13,247 nucleotides of DNA from JBFWNZ01 sp050250795 (GCA_050250795.1 JBFWNZ010000073.1:1-13247), one strand, 5' to 3'; counted from the first letter of the stretch, positions 1 through 6,154 are shown. Program-made: numbers and translations. Notes: generated by a model from the sequence alone, not told the origin.

Positions 1-427
1 GCGGCACGAAGGAGTAGGTCAGGCGCACCTGCAGCTCGTCGCCATCGTTGACCTGGCGCTAGATCGCATAGGACGGCGAGTTCCAGACATCGTAGCGGTC
101 GAAGTCGGTCCGCTTTCCGGCCATGACGGAATAGCCGCTGCCGCCGATGCAGAAGTTCACCTCGGTGGCGTTATGCCGGAAGGGCGCGCTTTCCTCGCCG
201 GGTTTGAGCACGCTGAGCTTGACCTGGATGCCCGGTGCCAAGCCCAGCCCCGGTTCGGACGCCTTCGGATGGACGATCAGCGATTCGCGACGACCGTTGA
301 GCGGGCGCGGCAGGGCTGCCAGCCGCTGCGCCTCGGCCTCGATCATCTCCTTGCTGATGATGATCGGCTCCCAGAAATCGATGGGCTTCTCCAGGGCGAT
401 GCCGGAGAGAGACTTGAAATAGGTCAT
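1..427 (-). pseudogene. Cupin-family ring-cleavage dioxygenase-like gene, interrupted by an in-frame TAG and cut by the window edge
   Basis: Translation from ATG at 425-427 gives 122 residues and stops at TAG (61-59). The segment RHNATEVNFCIGGSGYSVM, about residues 84-102, resembles the first cupin motif (His, then Glu four residues on) of gentisate 1,2-dioxygenase-like proteins, which cleave aromatic rings with Fe(II). The same frame continues after the TAG to base 1 as RQVNDGDELQVRLTYSFVP. That is what I expect next in this family, and nearly every codon there ends in G or C, so the region looks coding. Family members usually carry two cupin domains and more than 300 residues, so 122 residues would be a fragment. 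A strong Shine-Dalgarno, GGGAGGAG, lies 5 nt before the start. The upstream neighbour on the same strand is a Rieske ferredoxin, which fits aromatic catabolism. The stop may be a true nonsense mutation or a sequencing error. Substrate unknown. Confidence 0.72.
59..61 (-). other. Premature in-frame amber codon in the cupin gene
   Basis: On the minus strand, TCC TAT GCG ATC is followed by TAG and then CGC CAG GTC AAC GAT GGC GAC GAG. The frame stays open on the far side to the window edge. A single-base change from TAC, TAT, CAG or TGG would create this codon. No second frameshift is visible in the part shown. Confidence 0.75.
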
Positions 428-452
428 GGCACTCCTCCCGTTCGCTATTTTT

Positions 453-466
453 CTTAGAATTCTAAG
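453..466. promoter_or_regulatory. Perfect 14-bp palindrome overlapping the cupin -10 box (probable operator)
   Basis: The sequence CTTAGAATTCTAAG is its own reverse complement. After one mismatched pair the symmetry resumes for three more A/T pairs (449-470). It covers the candidate -10 box TAGAAT, the position expected for a repressor operator. Short AT-rich palindromes of this kind are typical of MarR-family regulators of aromatic catabolism, but no regulator gene is in the window, so the protein that binds is unknown. Confidence 0.5.
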
Positions 467-488
467 GAAATGAGGCGGGCGCTGGCAA
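459..488 (-). promoter_or_regulatory. Candidate sigma70-type promoter of the cupin gene
   Basis: Read on the minus strand: -35 box TTGCCA (488-483, 5 of 6 to TTGACA), 18-nt spacer, -10 box TAGAAT (464-459, 5 of 6 to TATAAT). Transcription would begin near 452, giving a leader of about 25 nt with the GGGAGGAG ribosome site. It lies in a small AT-rich island in otherwise GC-rich DNA. It suggests the cupin gene can be transcribed separately from the Rieske gene just upstream. Confidence 0.5.
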
Positions 489-503
489 GCGCGATCCTCG
501 CGC
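489..503 (-). terminator. Small GC hairpin between the Rieske and cupin genes
   Basis: The arms GCGCGA (489-494) and TCGCGC (498-503) pair across a 3-nt loop, 25-39 nt beyond the Rieske stop codon. No T-run follows on the minus strand, so it is not a classic intrinsic terminator. It may stabilise the 3' end of the ferredoxin mRNA or be chance in GC-rich DNA. Confidence 0.25.
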
Positions 504-527
504 GCGGGAGGGGCCGCCGTGTCCGGA

Positions 528-842
528 TCAGACCTTCACGAAAACCGCGTCGCCCTCCACCTTGACGTCGAAGACCTTCAGGTCCGTGTCGCAGGGCGGG
601 CACAGCGCTTCGCCCGTCTTGATGTTGAAGCGACCCTCATGCAGCGGGCATTCGATCTCTTCGCCATCCTGATAGCCGTCTGCGAGCGACGCATAGGCAT
701 GGGTGCAGATATTGTCGGTGGCGAAAATCGCACCGTCCACGTTGTACAAGGCGACCTCGACCTCGCCCACGCGAACCTTGATCGGTTCGTCAGGCGCCAC
801 GTCTGCGGTATTCGCGACGCGGTGCCATTCTCCTTCGCTCAC
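528..842 (-). CDS. Rieske [2Fe-2S] ferredoxin, oxygenase electron-transfer component
   Basis: A 104-residue soluble protein with the two Rieske cluster motifs: C46-T-H48 and C65-P-L-H68, which supply two Cys and two His ligands to a [2Fe-2S] cluster. The length and the single domain match the ferredoxin subunits of ring-hydroxylating dioxygenases, which pass electrons from an NAD(P)H reductase to the terminal oxygenase in the cytoplasm. No signal peptide or membrane segment is seen, which argues against a bc1-type Rieske protein. The start is GTG (842-840), chosen because AAGGAG lies 6 nt upstream. The terminal oxygenase and reductase are not in the window. The next gene on the same strand is the cupin dioxygenase, consistent with a broken aromatic-degradation operon. 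A NirD-like small subunit is less likely. The exact partner and substrate cannot be told. Confidence 0.92.
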   Translation of the reverse strand: MSEGEWHRVANTADVAPDEPIKVRVGEVEVALYNVDGAIFATDNICTHAYASLADGYQDGEEIECPLHEGRFNIKTGEALCPPCDTDLKVFDVKVEGDAVFVKV

Positions 843-868
843 TGCGTTCTCCTTCGGCTTCGGCTGTG

Positions 869-888
869 ACCGGCATCTGCGTGCCGGT
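869..888. promoter_or_regulatory. 7-bp inverted repeat in the leader of the Rieske gene
   Basis: ACCGGCA (869-875) and TGCCGGT (882-888) are exact inverted arms around a 6-nt spacer, starting 27 nt upstream of the Rieske GTG. A -10-like hexamer TATAGT (900-895, minus strand, 5 of 6) lies just beyond it, without a good -35 box, which suggests an activator-dependent promoter. The dyad could be a regulator site or a leader hairpin in the ferredoxin mRNA. Confidence 0.35.
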
Positions 889-977
889 GGAAAAACTATA
901 GATATCGAAGAATAGAAATCCTAGTCTGATGCCCGCGCCGACTTCCCCCGCCAACTTTGTTCGCGAGATTTGCCGTA

Positions 978-1742
978 ATGGATGTGCTGCCGTTCGAGCC
1001 AACGCCGCTCAACGTCCTGTTCGTGGTGGGTGCCTTCATCCTGGGCGGCATTTCCAAGGGGACGATCGGACTGGGTATTCCGCTGATCGCGCTGCCGCTG
1101 CTGTCCAACATCATGCCGCCGGCAAGAACGCTCGCCATTCTGGTGATTCCGCTGATCGTCACGAATCTCTGGCAGGGGATACGGGGCGGATACTGGCGCG
1201 CGATCTTCCGCCGATTCTGGCCGCTGATTGCGTTGATGCCGGTCGGCATGCTGATCGGCGTGGAGTTCCTGACCAGCGTACCGGAGTCGATTGCGACAGC
1301 GCTGGTCGGAGGGATCGTCATCGTATTCGCGCTGAGCCAGCTCTTTCCCTTCCAGTTCACGGTGTCCCCGCGCTGGGAAAAGGTGCTGACACCGCTGTTC
1401 GGGTTGTTTGCGGGGTTGGTCGGCGGTGTTTCCGGTCTGATCGGTCCGGCCTATACGGTCTACATCGTGGCGCTGCGGCTGCCGAAGGACGAGTTCGTCG
1501 CCACGATCTCGCTGATCTTCACGCTGGGCATGATTCCGCTCGGCGTCATCCTTGCGGCGCGCGGCATCCTGGCCGTCGGCGAGGTCGTGGCCTCGACCGG
1601 GGCGACGATCTGCGTCTTCATCGGCGTGTTTCTGGGACAGTGGCTGCGCGATCACGTCTCGCAGGAAGGCTTCCGCAAGGTGCTGCTGCTGGCCCTGATC
1701 GTCATCGGCTTCAACCTGATCCGCAAGGCGGGCGTGTTCTAG
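978..1742 (+). CDS. TauE/SafE-family membrane exporter (sulfite/organosulfonate-exporter type)
   Basis: From ATG 978 this encodes 254 residues that are mostly hydrophobic, about eight membrane segments. The N-terminal half carries GGISKGTIGLGIPLIALPLL near residues 23-42, and the C-terminal half carries the related GLVGGVSGLIGP. These are the two Gly-rich repeats of the TauE/SafE family of inner-membrane anion exporters, some of which export sulfite or sulfoacetate. An in-frame TTG at 957 would add seven residues but has no ribosome site. The ATG has only a weak GCGAGA upstream, so the start is uncertain. The gene is divergent from the Rieske gene and convergent with the HD-domain gene, and their stop codons overlap within CTAG. 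The true substrate is not shown by sequence; it may export an anion made by neighbouring catabolism. Confidence 0.87.
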   Translation: MDVLPFEPTPLNVLFVVGAFILGGISKGTIGLGIPLIALPLLSNIMPPARTLAILVIPLIVTNLWQGIRGGYWRAIFRRFWPLIALMPVGMLIGVEFLTSVPESIATALVGGIVIVFALSQLFPFQFTVSPRWEKVLTPLFGLFAGLVGGVSGLIGPAYTVYIVALRLPKDEFVATISLIFTLGMIPLGVILAARGILAVGEVVASTGATICVFIGVFLGQWLRDHVSQEGFRKVLLLALIVIGFNLIRKAGVF

Positions 1743-2332
1743 CCCATCGCACTGGACAGGGCACCGAAGCGGTCCAGGTAGCGCCGCTTGACATCGGCGG
1801 GCGGCAACGGCGCCAGGCGCACATGCTCGGCCATGCGCGGGCGTCCGAACAGGCGGCGTGCTTCCTCCGCTGCGAAGCCGGCAAGCTGCGTCGCTTCGAG
1901 GAAGGCGGCCATGCGGTCCGCCCGCTTGATCCCGTCCTGTACCGCGCGCGGCAACACGGCCGGCAGTCCGCATCGGACGTGAATCGCCGACTGAAGCCGC
2001 AACTCGAATGCCTTGTAGTCCAGTCCGACCGCGGCCTTGAACGGTGAGATCAGGTCGCCGATCACATACTCGGCGGCGTCGTGCAGGAGGGCCGCCAGAC
2101 GCCATTGGATGGGCACGTCGAGGCCCGGACCGCTATAAAGCCGTTCCACAAGCAGGCAATGCTGGGCAACAGAAAACGCCCAGTCGCCCTGTGTTTGTCC
2201 GTTCCAGCGCGCGACCCGCGCCAACCCATGCGCGATGTCGTCCACCTCGATATCCAGGGGCGAAGGGTCCAGGAGGTCCAGACGCCGGCCACTCAGCATG
2301 CGCTGCCAGGCGCGTGGGGCGGGAACGGCCAT
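1739..2332 (-). CDS. HD-domain metal-dependent phosphohydrolase (YfbR-like)
   Basis: A 197-residue protein with the HD-superfamily metal-binding set in order: H58 (VAQHC), H84-D85 with E88 nearby (LLHDAAEYVIGDL), and D139 (KRADRM). This pattern and length match YfbR-like 5'-deoxynucleotidases and related phosphohydrolases, cytoplasmic enzymes that remove phosphate from nucleotides. The N-terminus, AWQRMLSGRRLDLLDPSPLDIEVDDIAHGLARVARWNGQT, is characteristic of this alphaproteobacterial subgroup and supports the ATG at 2332. The start lies 4 nt after the stop of the small secreted-protein gene upstream, so the two are probably co-transcribed. Its TAG overlaps that of the convergent TauE gene. 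The substrate is inferred from the family only. Confidence 0.88.
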   Translation of the reverse strand: MAVPAPRAWQRMLSGRRLDLLDPSPLDIEVDDIAHGLARVARWNGQTQGDWAFSVAQHCLLVERLYSGPGLDVPIQWRLAALLHDAAEYVIGDLISPFKAAVGLDYKAFELRLQSAIHVRCGLPAVLPRAVQDGIKRADRMAAFLEATQLAGFAAEEARRLFGRPRMAEHVRLAPLPPADVKRRYLDRFGALSSAMG

Positions 2333-2336
2333 GCGC

Positions 2337-2624
2337 TCAGATCGAGCCGCCGGGGCCGGTCTCGGACTCGGTCGGCGACTTGGGCGCCGGCTCCTCGCGC
2401 TTGCGGCGGATGATGATGTCGCCGCGTTCGGTCACTTCCGGCTTTTCGTATTGCGGAATCTGATCCAGCAGCAGACGCAGAGCCTGCATCAGCTTGTTGA
2501 ACCCCTCTCCGGCAAGACTGCGCGGGTCGGTCTGCGGTGGCGTGGGCGGCGGTGGATCGGCCGCGAAGGCCGGCTGTCCGAAGAAAATCATCACGGCAAG
2601 CGCGAGAGCGGAGCGGCGGGGCAT
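2337..2624 (-). CDS. Small secreted/periplasmic protein, proline-rich, function unknown
   Basis: A 95-residue protein. Residues 1-22 form a signal peptide: positive MPRRS, a hydrophobic stretch ALALAVMIFFG, then a likely cleavage site after AFA or AFAA. A proline-rich stretch (DPPPPTPPQTDP, residues 23-34) follows, then an amphipathic helix (residues 40-57), then YEKPEVTERGDIIIRRKREEPAP. The pattern of signal peptide, amphipathic helix and GDIIIRRK tail recalls short alphaproteobacterial exported proteins that are often mislabelled as AAA+ ATPases; no ATPase motif is present here. The ATG at 2624 is chosen because GGGAGG lies about 8 nt upstream and the signal peptide begins there. The open frame extends far upstream only because it shadows the opposite-strand gene. 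It sits 4 nt before the HD phosphohydrolase start. Role unknown. Confidence 0.75.
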   Translation of the reverse strand: MPRRSALALAVMIFFGQPAFAADPPPPTPPQTDPRSLAGEGFNKLMQALRLLLDQIPQYEKPEVTERGDIIIRRKREEPAPKSPTESETGPGGSI

Positions 2625-2657
2625 GGAACGGGCCTCCCGGCACGGTTCGATATATCG

Positions 2658-2686
2658 GTTATTGGGTGGGGGCCGGTCGAATGCAA
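2658..2686 (-). promoter_or_regulatory. Candidate promoter for the secreted-protein/HD unit
   Basis: On the minus strand TTGCAT (2686-2681) is followed after 17 nt by AATAAC (2663-2658, 4 of 6 to TATAAT). Transcription would start near 2651, within a 10-bp palindrome CGATATATCG (2648-2657) that could be a regulator site. On the plus strand of the same 150-nt intergenic region only a weak match is seen for the aspartate dehydrogenase gene: CTGTCA (2717-2722), 17 nt, TAGTTT (2740-2745). Confidence 0.3.
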
Positions 2687-2774
2687 TCGGATTCGCGTGG
2701 CCATCTCGTCGCAGGGCTGTCATGGACCCTCGCCCGATGTAGTTTACCGGCAAGAAGCGAAACGGGAGGACAGC

Positions 2775-3596
2775 ATGAACGGGGCAGCGCAGGGATTGAC
2801 CGTCGGCATCGGAGGGCTGGGGGCAATCGGGCTGAAGGTGGCGCGCGCCTTGGATGCCGGTATTCCGGGCCTGAGGCTGGGTGCGGTCTCCGCGCGCGAT
2901 GCGGCGGGGGCCGCGCGGCGGATGGAGGGCTTTACCACCCCGGCGCCTGTCGTCGCGCTGAGCGATTTGGCGGCGATGGCGGATGTCGTGATCGAATGCG
3001 CTCCGGCCGCGGCCTTTGCTTCGGTTGCCGATCCGGCGGTCGAAGCGGGACGCATTCTGATGCCGCTGTCCTGCGGCGTGCTGTTGCGCCGGATGGATCT
3101 GGTGGAACGGGCGCGGCAGACCGGCGCCCGCATCATCGTTCCAACAGGTGCGTTGGTCGGTTTCGATGCTGTGCGTGCGGCGGCCGAAGGTGTGGTCCAC
3201 TCCGTTACGATGGAGACTCGCAAGCCGCCCAAGGGGCTGGTGGGAGCCCCCTATCTGACTGAGAATGGGATCGATGTCGGCAATCTGTCGGCGCCGCTCA
3301 AAGTTTTCGAGGGGAACGCCCGCGACGCGGCGAAGGGGTTCCCGGCCAACGTCAACGTTGCGGCGGCCTTGAGCCTGGCGGGTATCGGCCCCGACCGCAC
3401 GATGGTCGCGATCTGGGCCGATCCGACCGTCGACCGGAATACGCATCGCATCCGGGTCGATGCCGATTCCACACGCTTCGAGATGCTGATCGAGGGAATT
3501 CCGTCCCCGGAGAATCCGGCGACGGGCATGCTGACGCCGCTGAGCGTGATCGCGACATTGCGCGCGCTGGTGTCGCCGCTGCGCGTGGGCAGCTAG
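2775..3596 (+). CDS. nadX: L-aspartate dehydrogenase family protein (NadX-like)
   Basis: A 273-residue protein. The N-terminal Rossmann domain opens with GIGGLGAIG (G11-x-G13-x2-G16) for NAD(P). PTGALVG (123-129), KGFPANVNVAAALSLAG (187-203) and DPTVDRNTHRI (216-226) follow; these are hallmark segments of L-aspartate dehydrogenase. The family interconverts L-aspartate and oxaloacetate/iminoaspartate with NAD(P). H224 in NTHRI is the likely active-site histidine. The length matches the family (about 265). The ATG at 2775 has a strong GGGAGGA site 4 nt upstream. No nadA or nadC lies nearby; instead the gene faces two MFS transporters, with its stop overlapping the downstream one in CTAG. A role in amino-acid or dicarboxylate metabolism is therefore as likely as NAD synthesis, and the symbol nadX reflects family rather than proven role. 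Confidence 0.9.
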   Translation: MNGAAQGLTVGIGGLGAIGLKVARALDAGIPGLRLGAVSARDAAGAARRMEGFTTPAPVVALSDLAAMADVVIECAPAAAFASVADPAVEAGRILMPLSCGVLLRRMDLVERARQTGARIIVPTGALVGFDAVRAAAEGVVHSVTMETRKPPKGLVGAPYLTENGIDVGNLSAPLKVFEGNARDAAKGFPANVNVAAALSLAGIGPDRTMVAIWADPTVDRNTHRIRVDADSTRFEMLIEGIPSPENPATGMLTPLSVIATLRALVSPLRVGS

Positions 3597-4807
3597 CGCG
3601 CTGGGACTCGGGACAGCCGGACGGTGGCGAGAAGGAACGCTCCGGCGAGGCCCGTCAGCGCTGCATAGGTCAGCAGTGCGGCGCTGTAGCTGTGCGTCAG
3701 TTCCACGATCCCGCCGAAGGTCAGCGGACCGACCATGATGCCGCCGAACAGGAAGAACTGGCCGCCGCCGGTGGCCTCGCCGACGCGTCCGGGCGGCGCG
3801 AGCCTTGCGAACTCCGAAAGAAGAAGCCCCAAGACGCCGTTCATGCTGCACCCCATGACGACGGCGACGGCGATCACCGACCATAGCGGCCATGCCGGTG
3901 TGGAGAATGCAAAAGCGCCGATACCGGCCGCCATCAGCAGGCCGAGGAAGCCGAGCAGGCGCCAACTTGCCACCACGCGGCCGGCCATCATGCCCCAAAT
4001 GATACGGGCAGGTATGGCCGACCCATGCATGATGGCGAATATTCCCCCGGCGACCGCCTTGGACAGGCCATGGACCTGTTCGAGGAAGATGACGGTGAAG
4101 GAGAACACGCCCAGCTGTGCGGCTGTATAGAAGAATGCGGTGGCCGCGAGGGTGAAGAGAGGCCGGTTCATGGTGACGACACGTACCGTCTCTGCGACCG
4201 CGGACAGGGCGATGCGCTGGAAGGGGTTGCGGTCGCCGTCCAGTCCGGAGCGGATCGGCTGAATCAGCAATGCCGTGGCAATCGGAATGCAACCGATGAC
4301 GATCAGGGCGACGCGCCAGTCGTAGAAGGCGACGAGAGGCGGGACCATGAGGCCGGCCAGCATGCCGCCGAAGGGCGTGCCGGTTTGTTTGATGGAGAAC
4401 ACCAGGGGCTGCCATCGCACGGGCGTGACGCGCGCGAGGATGTGCGACGCCATCGGATTCATCATTGCGGTGCCGAGGCCGAGAAGGATCGCGCCGATTC
4501 CCGCGGCCCAGATCGTCGCCGCCCCGCCGAACAGGATCAATCCGAGACCGCAGCCCAGCAACGCGACCTGACCGGTCCGGATTGCGCCGTAGCGGCCGAT
4601 GATGTTGCCGGAGGCGAGGCCGGCCGTCATCGCGACCAGATAGATGATGGCGCTGTAGACGCCGATCGCGGTCGGGGCGACGCCGAGCGTATAGGCCGCC
4701 TGAACCGCGAGCACCGGCGCCGTATAGGTCGTCAATGTCGAGAAGGACTGCGTCGCGAGCGTCGCGGGCAGCGTGATCGGTACCTTTGTCTGAAGCAGAT
4801 CACGCAT
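3593..4807 (-). CDS. MFS transporter (second of a tandem pair)
   Basis: A 404-residue integral membrane protein with about twelve hydrophobic segments. The loop between segments 2 and 3, SGNIIGRYGAIRTGQ (66-80), is a version of MFS motif A. FSIKQTGTPFGG (137-148) is shared almost exactly with the neighbouring transporter, and both have a hydrophilic central loop DGDRNPFQRIA. The N-terminus, MRDLL, aligns with MRELL of the neighbour, supporting the ATG at 4807. This ATG overlaps the stop of the upstream MFS gene by 8 nt and has no ribosome site of its own, so translation is probably coupled. The family moves small molecules by proton-linked uptake or efflux across the inner membrane. The substrate is not visible; organic acids are a reasonable guess from neighbouring catabolic genes. 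Confidence 0.9.
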   Translation of the reverse strand: MRDLLQTKVPITLPATLATQSFSTLTTYTAPVLAVQAAYTLGVAPTAIGVYSAIIYLVAMTAGLASGNIIGRYGAIRTGQVALLGCGLGLILFGGAATIWAAGIGAILLGLGTAMMNPMASHILARVTPVRWQPLVFSIKQTGTPFGGMLAGLMVPPLVAFYDWRVALIVIGCIPIATALLIQPIRSGLDGDRNPFQRIALSAVAETVRVVTMNRPLFTLAATAFFYTAAQLGVFSFTVIFLEQVHGLSKAVAGGIFAIMHGSAIPARIIWGMMAGRVVASWRLLGFLGLLMAAGIGAFAFSTPAWPLWSVIAVAVVMGCSMNGVLGLLLSEFARLAPPGRVGEATGGGQFFLFGGIMVGPLTFGGIVELTHSYSAALLTYAALTGLAGAFLLATVRLSRVPAR

Positions 4808-6020
4808 CGTTGGAGGGCGTACTGTCCGTATATCCGCCCTTCAGAGTAAGCAGGTAGATGCTGGATGCAACCGTGGCGATGGCGATCACCATATAGGCGG
4901 TGGCATAGCCGGTGGTTTCCGCCAGAAGGCCGAAGATCGGCGGGACCACCACCGGACCGAAGAACATGAAGAACTGCGCGCCGCCGGTGGTCTCGCTGAT
5001 CCGCCCGCCCGGCGCCATGCGCGCAACCTCGGACAGATAAATTCCGTTCCAGCCCAGCACGCCGGTCCCGATCAGGAAGGTCACGGCGCAGATGGCGATC
5101 AGCGGCCAGTCCGCGGTCACGGCGGCGGCGGTGGACAGGCCGATGCACATCAGGATGCCGAGCAGAGCATACAGGCGTGCGGTGGGAATGAGCCAGTCCG
5201 CCATGGCACCCCAGCCGACGCGTCCGGCGAAGCCGCCGGCCTGGAAAGCGGCGAAAGCGAGTCCGGCATCGACGAGGGACAGGCCGATCACATGGGTCAG
5301 ATAGGCGACCAGGTAGGAAATGATGCAGACCTGCGCGCTGGCATAGGCGAACCCGGCGACCGAGATTGCCCGCAAGCCGCGGTCGCGCAGAATCGACAGC
5401 AACGGACCGACGAAGCCCTTGATGGCAATACGCTGCTGGGGATTCCGGTCGTCGTCGAAGCGGGCGCGCATCGGCAGCATCGCGACGGCCAGGACGACCG
5501 CAAGGGTGCCAGCCGCCAGAGCCGCGACCTTCCAGCCGAAATTCAGCGCGATCAGCGGCAGCAGGATGCCCGTGGCGGTTCCGCCGATGGGAACCCCGGT
5601 TTGCTTCAGGGAAAAGACGAAGGCGCGCCGGCGCGGCGGCGATTGGCGGGCCAGGATATGCGAAGAGGTCGGGTTCACGAGCCCGTAGCCGAGCCCGACC
5701 ATGACGGCGGACAGGATTCCGACCGCCGCTATGCCGGCCGTAAACGCGGCCAATCCGCCGAAGAACAAGCCGCAACCGACGAGCGCGGTACCGATGGAGC
5801 CGAGCCGAAGCACGAGCGGGCCGCCGATCAGCCCGCCCAGCATCGACATCGCGTAGCCGATGGAGGTGTAGATGCCGATATAGGCAACCGGCATTCCGTA
5901 GCTGTGCGCCGCCTCGGGGGCGAGGACAGGCGCGGCCTGGGTCGCGATGGCGCCGACGACCTGCAGGCTGAGCATCGCGAGGAGCGGGTGGAAGATGTCG
6001 CGGTGCAGAAGCTCGCGCAT
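4800..6020 (-). CDS. MFS transporter (first of a tandem pair)
   Basis: From the ATG at 6020 this gives 406 residues with about twelve membrane segments. FSLKQTGVPIGG (136-147), NPTSSHILAR (116-125), DDDRNPQQRIAI in the central loop and TTGGAQFFMF near the end all match the downstream paralogue, so the pair came from a tandem duplication. I chose 6020 because MRELL then aligns with the start of the paralogue and the lengths match. An ATG at 6035 adds five residues and is equally open; neither has a good ribosome site. The frame is open further upstream to 6137, but those residues are Arg-rich and unlike an MFS N-terminus. Divergent from the RraA-like gene. Substrate unknown. Confidence 0.88.
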   Translation of the reverse strand: MRELLHRDIFHPLLAMLSLQVVGAIATQAAPVLAPEAAHSYGMPVAYIGIYTSIGYAMSMLGGLIGGPLVLRLGSIGTALVGCGLFFGGLAAFTAGIAAVGILSAVMVGLGYGLVNPTSSHILARQSPPRRRAFVFSLKQTGVPIGGTATGILLPLIALNFGWKVAALAAGTLAVVLAVAMLPMRARFDDDRNPQQRIAIKGFVGPLLSILRDRGLRAISVAGFAYASAQVCIISYLVAYLTHVIGLSLVDAGLAFAAFQAGGFAGRVGWGAMADWLIPTARLYALLGILMCIGLSTAAAVTADWPLIAICAVTFLIGTGVLGWNGIYLSEVARMAPGGRISETTGGAQFFMFFGPVVVPPIFGLLAETTGYATAYMVIAIATVASSIYLLTLKGGYTDSTPSNDA

Positions 6021-6038
6021 GAGCGGATATTCCATCGG

Positions 6039-6066
6039 GTTCGGGTGACGGACCGTTCCCCCGAAC
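6039..6066. promoter_or_regulatory. Nested inverted repeat just upstream of the MFS pair
   Basis: GTTCGGG (6039-6045) and CCCGAAC (6060-6066) are exact inverted arms. Between them lies a second dyad, ACGG-A-CCGT (6048-6056), with nearly the same centre. It sits immediately before the possible 6035 start and 19 nt before the 6020 start, so in the transporter mRNA it would fold close to the ribosome site. It may be a repressor operator or a translation-controlling hairpin. Confidence 0.35.
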
Positions 6067-6081
6067 AGTCGGCTTGGGCCC

Positions 6082-6110
6082 CTTATCCACTGGACGCAGC
6101 ATCGAAGCAA
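6082..6110 (-). promoter_or_regulatory. Candidate promoter for the MFS transporter pair
   Basis: On the minus strand TTGCTT (6110-6105) is followed after 17 nt by GATAAG (6087-6082). The match to sigma70 consensus is modest. Transcription would begin near 6075, placing the nested inverted repeat at 6039-6066 in the leader. Confidence 0.3.
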
Positions 6111-6125
6111 GACCGGTCTGACGCG

Positions 6126-6154
6126 TGGAAAGCGCACCGGCTTCCTGAGATAAT
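6126..6154 (+). promoter_or_regulatory. Candidate promoter for the RraA-like gene
   Basis: TGGAAA (6126-6131, 4 of 6 to TTGACA), a 17-nt spacer and GATAAT (6149-6154, 5 of 6 to TATAAT). Transcription would begin near 6161. A hairpin with arms CGGCGG (6162-6167) and CCGCCG (6173-6178) then forms the very 5' end of the mRNA, 31 nt before the ATG. Confidence 0.42.

Noticed and set aside
59..61. Programmed readthrough or pyrrolysine at the TAG
   Set aside because: No sign of a recoding element, cupin dioxygenases are not known to use it, and TAG is used as a normal stop by several other genes here.
909..925. TAGAAATCCTA as a second copy of the cupin palindrome
   Set aside because: Half-sites look similar but the spacing is 11 rather than 10 and the symmetry is imperfect, so it cannot be called the same operator.
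921..2105. 394-residue open frame antisense to the TauE gene
   Set aside because: Composition is Arg/Gln/Asp-rich without any motif, and the opposite strand encodes a clear membrane protein; this is a GC-rich shadow frame.
2337..4415. 692-residue open frame on the minus strand
   Set aside because: Only its last 95 codons are real (the secreted protein). The rest is antisense to aspartate dehydrogenase and an out-of-frame reading of the MFS gene, with Arg/His/Pro-rich low-quality sequence.
6021..6137. N-terminal extension of the first MFS transporter up to 6137
   Set aside because: The added residues are Arg-rich and not like an MFS N-terminus. The region holds promoter-like and dyad elements, and the paralogue starts at the position matching 6020.
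6130..6150. Repeated motif CCGGCTTCC at about 6137, 7112 and 10262
   Set aside because: Flanking bases do not match and the copies fall in unrelated coding and non-coding contexts; chance in GC-rich DNA.
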